Of a stretch of DNA of 18,659 bases, positions 6,941 to 14,625 are shown piece by piece. The notes below the pieces were generated by a model. It was not told the origin of the DNA. It worked only from the letters and a program-made list of their open reading frames with translations, and ran no database searches. A program made the translations under genes and the position numbers. Within the stretch, counting starts at the first letter, position 1. Every line of letters begins with the position of its first letter. Where the stretch lies: positions 1 through 18,659 of the forward strand of contig CAXBNM010000045.1 of the NCBI GenBank assembly GCA_963976885.1, written 5' to 3'. This DNA comes from JAUIAI01 sp963976885. Lineage in GTDB: Bacteria; Pseudomonadota; Gammaproteobacteria; Burkholderiales; Burkholderiaceae_E.

Positions 6941-8431
6941 TCAACGCTTGCTCAAGGTTCGGCCAACCGCATCGTGCCAGCCGGCCAGCAGACGGGTTCG
7001 TTCGCTGGCCGCCATGGCGGGCTGGAACTGTTGCTGCAAACGCCAACTCGCCGCAAATCCAGCCTCCTCCGGCCAGACACCGGCCTGCATGCCCGCCAGC
7101 CAGGCCGCGCCCAGCGCGGTCGTTTCCAGCACTTCGGGGCGATCAACCGGCGCATCCAGCAGATCGGCCAGGCGTTGCATGGTCCAATCAGAAGCAACCA
7201 TGCCACCGTCGACACGCAACACGGTCTGACCGGCCGCGCCCCAATCGGCCTGCATCGCGGTGAGCAGATCGCAGGTCTGAAAACAAACCGATTCCAGCGC
7301 GGCGCGGGCCATTTCATTGGGGCCGGTGGCGCGCGTCAGACCAAACATTGCCCCGCGCGCCTCGGCATCCCAGTACGGCGCGCCCAGGCCGGTGAAGGCC
7401 GGCACCAGATACACCGCCTGGCCCGGATCGGCGCGCGCCGCCATGGCGCCGGACTGCGCCGCGTCGGTCAGTACCGACAAGCCGTCGCGCAACCATTGCA
7501 CGGCGGCGCCGGCCACAAAGATCGAGCCTTCCAGCGCATACGTGGTCTGTCCGCGCAGCCGGTAGGCCACGGTGGTCAGCAAACGATTCTTCGAGGCAAC
7601 CTGTTCGCGGCCGGTATTGAGCACCGCAAAACACCCCGTGCCATAGGTGGACTTGAGCATGCCGGGTTCAAAACAGGCCTGACCGACCGTGGCCGCCTGC
7701 TGGTCGCCGGCCACGCCGCGGATTGGGATGGCCGCGCCAAACAGGGCCGGATCGGTGGTGCCGAACTCGGCCGCACTGTCATACACCTCGGGCAACATCG
7801 AGGCCGGCACGCCGAGAATGTCGAGCAAGTCAGGGTCCCAGCATTGCTTGCCGATATCGAACATCAGGGTGCGCGAGGCGTTGGTGGCATCGGTGGCGTG
7901 CACCCGGCCGCCGGTCAGGCGCCAGATCAGGAAGGTGTCGATGGTGCCGAAGGCGAGCTTGCCGGCGTCGGCCAGGGCGCGGGCGCCGGGCGTGTTGTTG
8001 AGCATCCAGGCCAGCTTGGTCCCGGAGAAGTACGGGTCAAGCAGCAAGCCGGTGCGCTCGGTGAACACCGCCTCAAGCCCCTTGGCACGCATTGCCGCGC
8101 ATTCGGGGGCGGTGCGGCGATCCTGCCAGACGATGGCATTGCCAAGCGTGGCACCGGTTTCGCGGTTCCAGACCACGGTGGTTTCGCGCTGATTGGTAAT
8201 GCCGATGGCCGCAATGTCGGAGGCCTGCAATCGCGCCGCCACCAAAGCCCGCTTGACCGTGGCCAGCGTGGTGTTCCAGATATCCTCGGGACGGTGCTCG
8301 ACCCAGCCGGACTGCGGAAACAGTTGTTCGAACTCCTGCTGGCCGACACCCACGGCCCGAAAACCGCTGTCAAACACAATGGCTCGCGAGCTGGTGGTGC
8401 CCTGATCAATAGCCAGTACGAATTGCGTCAT
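6941..8431 (-). CDS. glpK: Glycerol kinase
   Basis: GlpK phosphorylates glycerol with ATP to sn-glycerol 3-phosphate in the cytosol, trapping it for GlpD. The 496-residue product has the full FGGY-kinase fold: the N-terminal phosphate loop AIDQGTTSSRAIVFD, then EHRPEDIWNT, NQRETTVVWNR and WQDRRT. Further on are DATNASRTLMFD, GVAGDQQAATVGQ, STYGTGCFAVLNTG and VDGGMVASDWTMQRLADLL. Length is as usual for the family. I chose the ATG at 8431, which has AGGAGA (8442-8437) 5 nt upstream; the open frame further upstream runs into glpU and is unlike the family. It is the last gene of the importer operon, 46 bp after glpU. GlpK is normally also needed to make glycerol 3-phosphate, the usual inducer that releases GlpR. 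Confidence 0.97.
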   Translation of the reverse strand: MTQFVLAIDQGTTSSRAIVFDSGFRAVGVGQQEFEQLFPQSGWVEHRPEDIWNTTLATVKRALVAARLQASDIAAIGITNQRETTVVWNRETGATLGNAIVWQDRRTAPECAAMRAKGLEAVFTERTGLLLDPYFSGTKLAWMLNNTPGARALADAGKLAFGTIDTFLIWRLTGGRVHATDATNASRTLMFDIGKQCWDPDLLDILGVPASMLPEVYDSAAEFGTTDPALFGAAIPIRGVAGDQQAATVGQACFEPGMLKSTYGTGCFAVLNTGREQVASKNRLLTTVAYRLRGQTTYALEGSIFVAGAAVQWLRDGLSVLTDAAQSGAMAARADPGQAVYLVPAFTGLGAPYWDAEARGAMFGLTRATGPNEMARAALESVCFQTCDLLTAMQADWGAAGQTVLRVDGGMVASDWTMQRLADLLDAPVDRPEVLETTALGAAWLAGMQAGVWPEEAGFAASWRLQQQFQPAMAASERTRLLAGWHDAVGRTLSKR

Positions 8432-8477
8432 GCTGTTCTCCTGCCGGTTGCGTTCAGCGGTGATTATCGCGTGACCA

Positions 8478-8759
8478 TCAAACCAGACGGAAAATAAGGA
8501 TGGCGACCACGACCGAGGCAATGGCCGCGCCCAGCAACGGCGGCCCGGCCACGAACAGCCAGCCAAGATGAATCCAGGCCGCCACCATCAGTGAGATGAA
8601 CAAGCGGTCGCCACGGGTTGTGTCGAGGCCCAGGATGCCGCGGCGCGGATTGCCACCGGGCGAAAATTTCTCCCACATCGCCATCGCCAGCAACAGGCTC
8701 AGAATAAAAAGCCAGAACACCGCGGTTTGCCAGGTCCAGGCCATCCAGGTCAGTGTCAT
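8478..8759 (-). CDS. glpU: Small DUF2160 membrane protein of the glycerol importer locus
   Basis: A 93-residue integral membrane protein with about three hydrophobic helices (roughly residues 10-28, 53-70 and 74-91). The conserved hydrophilic loop FSPGGNPRRGILGLDTTRGDR fits the DUF2160 family. In Rhizobium leguminosarum the glycerol ABC operon glpSTPQUV contains such a gene as glpU; its function is unknown. Here it lies 6 bp after glpQ and before glpK, which supports a role in glycerol uptake, perhaps as an extra membrane subunit. It lacks the EAA motif of permeases. The ATG at 8759 has an AGGG inside the end of glpQ. Confidence 0.85.
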   Translation of the reverse strand: MTLTWMAWTWQTAVFWLFILSLLLAMAMWEKFSPGGNPRRGILGLDTTRGDRLFISLMVAAWIHLGWLFVAGPPLLGAAIASVVVAILIFRLV

Positions 8760-8765
8760 GGCGCG

Positions 8766-9566
<801 letters not shown>

Positions 9567-9594
9567 GATTGACTCCTGCAACGACGCAACGGAC

Positions 9595-10461
9595 TCATGA
9601 CGGTTCATCCCGGGTCATCGCCGCATAGAAAATCCACGACAACAACAAGATGATCAGGAAGTAGATCAAGGACATCGCGGCGGCCGGTCCGAGATCGAAC
9701 TGACCCAGCGCAATCTTGACCAGATCGATCGACAGCAAGCTGGTTGAATTACCCGGCCCGCCACCGGTCAGCACAAAAGGCTCGGTGTAGATGTTGAAGC
9801 TGTCCATGAAGCGCAACAGCACGGCAATGGTCAGCACTCGTTTCATCTTGGGCAGTTGAATGAAGCGAAATACCGCCCACGAACTGGCCCCGTCGATGCG
9901 GGCCGCCTGATAGTAGGCATCGGGAATCGAACTCAAGCCGGCGTAAGACAGCAACACAACCAGCGAGGTCCAGTGCCAGACGTCCATCGCAATAAGAGTT
10001 GCCCAGGCCGCTACCGGCTGCCGGGTGAAGTTGTAGTCAAAGCCTATCGCATTGAGCGTGCGGCCGAGCAAACCAATATCGGGCAGCGCGAAGATGTTCC
10101 ACATCGCACCGACCACGTTCCAGGGAATCAGCAAGGGCATGGCCATCAACACCAGACACACCGACACCCACGGCCCCTTGCGCGGCATGGCCAGCGCAAT
10201 GGCCACCCCCAGCGGCACCTCGATGGCCAGAATCAGCCCGGTGAACAACAACTGACGCTTGAGCGAATCGTGAAACCGCTCCGATTCGAGAATCTCCTGA
10301 AACCACACGATGCCTTCGAAGAAAAACTCGTTGTTGCCGAAGGTCTCCTGGACCGAATAATTGACAACCGTCATCAGCGGAATGACCGCGTTGAACGCGA
10401 CCAGGACGACTACCGGCAGCACCAGCCACCAGGCCTTCTGGTTCTCGACTTTTGTAGTCAT
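9595..10461 (-). CDS. glpP: Glycerol ABC transporter permease GlpP
   Basis: A 288-residue permease of the MalF/UgpA-like class with about six membrane helices. Key segments are MPLLIPWNVVGAMWNIF near the middle and the EAA loop IPDAYYQAARIDGASSWAVF, followed by RFIQLPKM. FVLTGGGPGNSTSLLSID is the usual GGP motif of sugar-type permeases. Its ATG overlaps the glpT stop as ATGA (10461-10458), so the two are probably translationally coupled. The end is 28 bp before the start of glpQ. Together with GlpQ it forms the membrane part of the importer. Confidence 0.93.
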   Translation of the reverse strand: MTTKVENQKAWWLVLPVVVLVAFNAVIPLMTVVNYSVQETFGNNEFFFEGIVWFQEILESERFHDSLKRQLLFTGLILAIEVPLGVAIALAMPRKGPWVSVCLVLMAMPLLIPWNVVGAMWNIFALPDIGLLGRTLNAIGFDYNFTRQPVAAWATLIAMDVWHWTSLVVLLSYAGLSSIPDAYYQAARIDGASSWAVFRFIQLPKMKRVLTIAVLLRFMDSFNIYTEPFVLTGGGPGNSTSLLSIDLVKIALGQFDLGPAAAMSLIYFLIILLLSWIFYAAMTRDEPS

Positions 10462-11534
10462 TCGAGCAGCCCTCCGTCGGCGTAGATCCGGGTAAAAGCC
10501 GGATCAAAGCGCAGGTGCGCATTGTCGGCCGGAATCGGCTGATCTTCATTGAGCAGCAGCCGGATGACAGCCTCGCCAGCGGTGGTTTCAACGACCCGGA
10601 ACCGGCCGGTATCGCTGACCTTGCCAATCGTCACCGGCAGGCCGGTTTCAGCGAAGCTGACGAACTCAGGCCGCACGCCGAGTTCAATCCGGCGCCCGCG
10701 CAGATCGGCCGCCGCGACGGCGGCGCGGTTTTCAATGTCGCAACCGACCCCATTGATGACGGCCTGGCCATTGCGATAGTCGCAAGGCAACACATTCATG
10801 CCCGGCGAGCCGATGAAATGACCGACGAAGGTATGCGTAGGCCGCTCGAACAGATCGACCGGGGTACCGGTCTGCACCACCCCGCCCTCGTGCATCACGA
10901 CAACCTTGTCGGCGAAGGTCAGCGCCTCGGTCTGATCATGGGTGACGTAGATCATCGTCATCCCCACCCGCTGATGCAACTCCTTGAGCTTGGAGCGCAG
11001 CCGCCATTTCAGATGGGGATCAATGACGGTGAGTGGCTCATCGAACAGAATGGCATTGACATCGGCACGCACCAATCCACGGCCGAGCGAAATCTTCTGT
11101 TTGCCGTCGGCACTCAGACCGGCCGCGCGTTGACGCAACATGTCGGTCAGATCGGTCATCTCGGCAATTTCGGTCACCCGGCGCTTTATCTCGGCTTCGG
11201 CCACTTTCCGGTTGCGCAGCGGAAAGGCCAGGTTGTCGTAGACGGTCATCGTGTCGTAGACCACCGGAAACTGAAACACCTGCGCGATGTTGCGCTGATC
11301 GGGGCTCAGGGCAGACACATCGCGTTCATCAAAGAAGATGCCGCCCTCGGACGCCTTCAGCAAACCGCTGATGATGTTGAGCAAGGTGGTTTTGCCACAG
11401 CCCGAAGGCCCGAGCAACGCGTAGGCGCCACCGTCTTCCCAATCGAGGTGCACCCGTTGCAGCGCATAGTCAGCCTCGGTCTGCGGCGCCGCCACATAAC
11501 TGTGACGAAGTTCGGCAAGGGAGATTTTGGCCAT
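10458..11534 (-). CDS. glpT: Glycerol ABC transporter ATPase GlpT (modified signature motif)
   Basis: A 358-residue ATPase of the MalK/UgpC-like family with a C-terminal regulatory beta domain (TOBE-like, about 240-358). Walker A is GPSGCGKT at 42-49, the Q-loop Gln is 88, Walker B ends in Asp165-Glu166, and the H-loop His is 199 (VTHDQTEA). The signature motif, normally LSGGQ, is LSADGKQ at 140-146, so the loop that contacts the partner's ATP is altered. The partner GlpS has the opposite defect. I chose the ATG at 11534, giving an N-terminus aligned with related ATPases; it is 7 bp after the glpS stop. The name glpT follows the Rhizobium glpSTPQUV operon, not the E. coli glycerol-3-phosphate antiporter of the same name. 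Confidence 0.92.
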   Translation of the reverse strand: MAKISLAELRHSYVAAPQTEADYALQRVHLDWEDGGAYALLGPSGCGKTTLLNIISGLLKASEGGIFFDERDVSALSPDQRNIAQVFQFPVVYDTMTVYDNLAFPLRNRKVAEAEIKRRVTEIAEMTDLTDMLRQRAAGLSADGKQKISLGRGLVRADVNAILFDEPLTVIDPHLKWRLRSKLKELHQRVGMTMIYVTHDQTEALTFADKVVVMHEGGVVQTGTPVDLFERPTHTFVGHFIGSPGMNVLPCDYRNGQAVINGVGCDIENRAAVAAADLRGRRIELGVRPEFVSFAETGLPVTIGKVSDTGRFRVVETTAGEAVIRLLLNEDQPIPADNAHLRFDPAFTRIYADGGLLE

Positions 11535-11541
11535 GGTCGGC

Positions 11542-12606
11542 TCAGCTCTGCACCAGCGCGCCATCGGGGGCGAACACCAGGGCGTGATTCAGATCGAGAT
11601 CGAAGCGCACCGACTGCCCTACCGAAAGTTGATGCACGCCATGCGATTGCGATACCCAGCTCTCGCCGTTCATATCGAAATGAACAATGCTTTCCGAGCC
11701 GCTTATTTCAGTGATTTGCACCGTCCCCTGCACCTGGGCCGGCCGGTGAGCATCGGCAAGCACTACATGATGCGGGCGCAGACCGAGCCGATAAGCACCG
11801 TCAGGCAATTGCGCAAACGCCCCGCTGGCTGCACCGATACTGGCCTGATCCAGCACCCACTGGCCGTCGGTTTTGCTGATGGCCACGGTATTCATCGGTG
11901 GCTCTGAGAAGACCTGGGCGGTCCGGATGTCAATTGGGCGTCGATAGACATCGCCGCTCGGACCGAACTGGGTGATGCGCCCTTCGTGCATGGCAGCCGT
12001 GTGACCGGCCAGCAGCAAGGCTTCGGAGGGTTCGGTAGTGGCATAAACGACGGTGCAGTCGCGATCGGCAAACAAGCGCGGCAGTTCGTCGCGCAACTCT
12101 TCACGCAGTTTGTAATCAAGGTTGGCCAGCGGCTCATCGAGCAACACCAGATCGGCGTCCTTGACGAGTGCGCGGGCCATTGCACAACGCTGCTGCTGAC
12201 CGCCCGACAACTCGGCCGGTTTGCGCTGCAGAAACGGCGTGAGCCGCAGCAACTCGGCAATCGGACCGACCCGGGCCTTGATTTCCGCCTTGGGGGTTTT
12301 CAGGACTCGAAGCGGCGAGGCGATGTTGTCGAACACCGTCATGTTCGGATAGTTGATGAACTGCTGATAGACCATCGACACATTGCGCTTTTGCACCGGC
12401 ACACCGGTAACGTTCTGACCCCGGAACCAGATTTCACCAGCCGCCGGCTTCAGCAAACCCGCCATGATCTGCATCAGCGTGGTTTTGCCCGCCAGCGTCG
12501 TGCCGAGCAGGATGTTGAAGCCCTGCGGCGCCAGATCGACGGAGGTGTCGTAGATCAGGGTTCGGCCTTCGGCCCGGAACACAATATTTTTGAGCGACAG
12601 AGACAC
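11542..12606 (-). CDS. glpS: Glycerol ABC transporter ATPase GlpS (lacks H-loop His)
   Basis: A 354-residue ATPase paralogous to GlpT. Walker A GTTLAGKT (35-42) keeps the G-x4-GKT rule but not the usual GPSGCGK. The signature LSGGQQQR (133-140) is canonical, and Walker B ends in Asp157-Glu158. The H-loop, normally VTHDQ, reads YATTEPSEA (188-196), so the switch His is replaced by Thr191 and the following Asp by Glu192. A TOBE-like domain follows. From memory, GlpS proteins elsewhere share this YATTEPSEA motif, so it looks like a family trait. GTG at 12606 is the only plausible start near the conserved N-terminus, with AGGA about 10 nt upstream. A long stem-loop precedes it. Confidence 0.9.
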   Translation of the reverse strand: MSLSLKNIVFRAEGRTLIYDTSVDLAPQGFNILLGTTLAGKTTLMQIMAGLLKPAAGEIWFRGQNVTGVPVQKRNVSMVYQQFINYPNMTVFDNIASPLRVLKTPKAEIKARVGPIAELLRLTPFLQRKPAELSGGQQQRCAMARALVKDADLVLLDEPLANLDYKLREELRDELPRLFADRDCTVVYATTEPSEALLLAGHTAAMHEGRITQFGPSGDVYRRPIDIRTAQVFSEPPMNTVAISKTDGQWVLDQASIGAASGAFAQLPDGAYRLGLRPHHVVLADAHRPAQVQGTVQITEISGSESIVHFDMNGESWVSQSHGVHQLSVGQSVRFDLDLNHALVFAPDGALVQS

Positions 12607-12663
12607 GGTAGAAGCATCCTGTTGGCAAGACCGGGCAGGCCACACCCGGTAAGGAGCGAACCT

Positions 12664-12704
12664 GGGTTGGTGCCGGTCGCCGCGAAGGCGATCGGCGCCA
12701 ACCC
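12664..12704 (-). other. Long stem-loop between glpV and glpS
   Basis: Two 18-nt arms (12664-12681 and 12687-12704) flank a 5-nt loop. They pair throughout except for two positions, which are G-U pairs in the plus-strand reading and A/C mismatches in the operon transcript. It starts 9 nt after the glpV stop. No T-run follows on the minus strand, so it is not a standard terminator. Placement after a binding-protein gene suggests a transcript stabiliser or processing site giving more glpV than glpST message, as seen with intercistronic hairpins of other ABC operons. Confidence 0.75.
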
Positions 12705-12713
12705 GCAGGCCGG

Positions 12714-14453
12714 TCAGGAGGCCTTGGTCCAGCGCTTGACGAGTTCGTCGTAATTGATGGTCTCGCCTTTTGGCTTCTCATTGGCCAGTTTGGCTTTGGC
12801 GCCGCCCTTGCCGATCCAAGCTGAAGGATCTTTCTTCTCGTTCAGACGCGGTCCGCAACCACCGTAGGTTTTGGCTTTTTCATCGGCGCGTTGCATCCGG
12901 GCCATCACCGTGTCCATCTCGCCAGCCAGTCTGTCCATGGCTTGTTGCGGGGTGAAGGTGCCCGAGTTCACGTCACCAATGTTCTGCCACCACAATTGCG
13001 CCAGCTTCGGATAATCGGGCACGTTGACACCGGTAGGCGACCAGTTGACCCGGTCAGGCGAACGATAGAACTCAACCAGACCGCCCAGCTTGGGCGCGCG
13101 CTCGGTGAAGCTCTCGTGATTGATCGTCGTGTCGCGGATGAAGGTCAGCCCGACATGACTCTTTTTCACGTCCACCGTTTTGGACACGACGAACTGCGCG
13201 TAAAGCCAGGCCGCCTTGCGCCGATCGACCGGGGTGGATTCGAACAAGGTCCAGGAACCGGCATCCTGATAGCCTAGTTTCTGCCCTTTTTCCCAGTACG
13301 GGCCATGCGGTGACGGGGCCATGCGCCACAAGGGCTTGCCGGCGTCGTCAACCGTATTGTTGCCTTCCGATTTGGGCGCAACCATGGAGGCGGTAAATGC
13401 CGTGTACCAGAAAATCTGCTGGGCCACGTTACCCTGACTGAGTGCCGGCAACGACTGATAGAAGTCGTAGTCGGCGGCCCCCGGTGGCGCGTAATTGCGC
13501 AACCATTCGTCCCACTTGCGGATGGCATAAACCGCTGCCGGCCCGTTAGTGGCGCCGCCCCGCTCGACCGAGGCGCCGGATGGATTGCAGGAGCCTTCCT
13601 CCATGCGAATCCCCCATTCGTCGATCGGGCGGCCATTGGGCAACCCCTTGGAGCCGGCACCGGCCATCGACAGCCAGGCATCGGTCATGCGCCAGCCCAG
13701 ATCGGGCGCGCGCTTGCCGTAATCCATATGGCCGTAAATTTTGACGCCGTCGATCTCGCCAACGTCTTTGGTGAAGAATTCGGCGATGTCTTCGTAGGCT
13801 GACCAGTTCACCGGCACGCCGAGTTCATAGCCGTATTTGGCCTTGAACTTGTCCTGCAGGTCTTTGCGGTCGAACCAGTCTTTACGAAACCAGTACAGAT
13901 TGGCGAACTGCTGGTCGGGCAACTGGTAGAGCTTGCCGTCCGGGCCGGTCGTGAACGAAGCGCCGACAAAATCATCCAGGTCGAGCATCGGATCGGTGAC
14001 GTCTTTGCCGTCGCCGGCCATCCAGTCACTGAGATTGACCGCCAGTTGCAGCCGGGAGTGCGTACCGATCAGGTCGGAGTCGTTGATGTAGGCATCGTAG
14101 AGGTTGCGCTTGGTCTGCATCTGGGTTTGCACCGCCTGCACGACCTCGCCCTCGCCCAACAACTGATGATTGACCTTGATACCGGTAATTTCCTCGAAGG
14201 CCTTGGTCAGCGTCTTCGATTCGTATTCGTGGGTGGGAATGGTTTCGGACAATACGTTGATTTCCATGCCAGCCATTGGCTTGGCGGCATCGATGAACCA
14301 TTGCATCTCCTTCATCTGCTCATCCTTGCTCAGCGATGAAGGCTGGAACTCGTTATCAATCCACTTCCTGGCTTCCTCGGGACCTGCATAAACACTCGAG
14401 GTAAAAATGCCGACGATTGCAGCGGCCAGCGCCGTTGCCATGGGCTTTCTCAT
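12714..14453 (-). CDS. glpV: Periplasmic glycerol-binding protein GlpV
   Basis: A 579-residue extracytoplasmic solute-binding protein (family 1-like), larger than usual sugar-binding proteins but in line with the glycerol-binding GlpV group. A classical signal peptide ends near SSVYA-G (residue 23). The mature part has the two-lobe binding-protein pattern, with EINVLSETIPTHEYESKTLT near the N-terminus and DGKLYQLPDQQFANLYWFRKDWF in the middle. QDAGSWTLFESTPVDRRKAAW follows later. Two cysteines (SCNPSG and GGCGPR) may form a disulfide. The ribosome binding site is excellent: AGGAGG at 14463-14458, 4 nt before the ATG. It is the first gene of the importer operon here, whereas in the Rhizobium operon as I recall it lies after glpU. 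The substrate glycerol is inferred from context. Confidence 0.9.
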   Translation of the reverse strand: MRKPMATALAAAIVGIFTSSVYAGPEEARKWIDNEFQPSSLSKDEQMKEMQWFIDAAKPMAGMEINVLSETIPTHEYESKTLTKAFEEITGIKVNHQLLGEGEVVQAVQTQMQTKRNLYDAYINDSDLIGTHSRLQLAVNLSDWMAGDGKDVTDPMLDLDDFVGASFTTGPDGKLYQLPDQQFANLYWFRKDWFDRKDLQDKFKAKYGYELGVPVNWSAYEDIAEFFTKDVGEIDGVKIYGHMDYGKRAPDLGWRMTDAWLSMAGAGSKGLPNGRPIDEWGIRMEEGSCNPSGASVERGGATNGPAAVYAIRKWDEWLRNYAPPGAADYDFYQSLPALSQGNVAQQIFWYTAFTASMVAPKSEGNNTVDDAGKPLWRMAPSPHGPYWEKGQKLGYQDAGSWTLFESTPVDRRKAAWLYAQFVVSKTVDVKKSHVGLTFIRDTTINHESFTERAPKLGGLVEFYRSPDRVNWSPTGVNVPDYPKLAQLWWQNIGDVNSGTFTPQQAMDRLAGEMDTVMARMQRADEKAKTYGGCGPRLNEKKDPSAWIGKGGAKAKLANEKPKGETINYDELVKRWTKAS

Positions 14454-14473
14454 GTCTCCTCCTGGTTATTGGT

Positions 14474-14516
14474 TCCTGCGATTCCTGCCTGACTATCTCC
14501 TGCGGTTTCTGCCTGA
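14474..14516 (-). repeat. Imperfect tandem repeat in the glpV leader
   Basis: Two 19-nt units, 14474-14492 and 14498-14516, match at 17 of 19 positions with a 24-bp period. On the minus strand each unit begins TCAGGCAG and ends CGCAGGA. With the putative promoter at 14520-14549 they lie in the first 45 nt or so of the glpV 5' leader, just before the true Shine-Dalgarno. Confidence 0.7.
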
Positions 14517-14519
14517 TCA

Positions 14520-14549
14520 ATCCTACATTCGAAAGAAAACGAATGTCAA
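14520..14549 (-). promoter_or_regulatory. Putative glpV operon promoter
   Basis: On the minus strand a perfect TTGACA (14549-14544) is followed after 18 bp by TAGGAT (14525-14520; 4 of 6). Start of transcription would be near 14513, giving a leader of about 60 nt before the glpV ATG. The spacer is filled by the inverted repeat at 14525-14546, the layout of a repressible promoter. Confidence 0.55.
14525..14546. promoter_or_regulatory. Probable GlpR operator
   Basis: ACATTCG (14525-14531) and CGAATGT (14540-14546) form a perfect 7-bp inverted repeat around an 8-bp A-rich spacer. It occupies the space between the putative -35 and -10 of the glpV operon. The TTCG/CGAA core is that of E. coli GlpR operators, although the spacing differs (8 instead of 4). 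Binding by the divergent GlpR is inferred. Confidence 0.55.
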
Positions 14550-14585
14550 ACCTTCAAAACGAAACTTCAATCACGACAAATCGCC

Positions 14586-14607
14586 CGAAATACGAAATAA
14601 TTCGAAT
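14586..14607. promoter_or_regulatory. CGAAW box cluster before glpR
   Basis: Three CGAAW boxes start at 14586, 14593 and 14603, in the same orientation as those at 14530, 14540 and 14560 (WTTCG on the minus strand). The last is part of the palindrome ATTCGAAT (14600-14607) that touches the first possible glpR ATG at 14608. DeoR-family regulators often use repeated TTTCG-like boxes, so this may be an autoregulatory site. Confidence 0.4.
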
Positions 14608-14625
14608 ATGCCACCGCATTCGACC

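Noticed and set aside
6695..8497. Long open frame (about 600 codons) on the plus strand opposite glpK
   Set aside because: Its translation is rich in Gly, Arg, His and Gln with no domain pattern, and it mirrors the codon structure of glpK, which is unmistakable on the other strand.
10515..11714. About 400-codon plus-strand open frame opposite the ATPase genes
   Set aside because: GlpT and GlpS are certain on the other strand with all ATPase motifs; this frame reads as low-complexity His/Gly/Arg-rich sequence.
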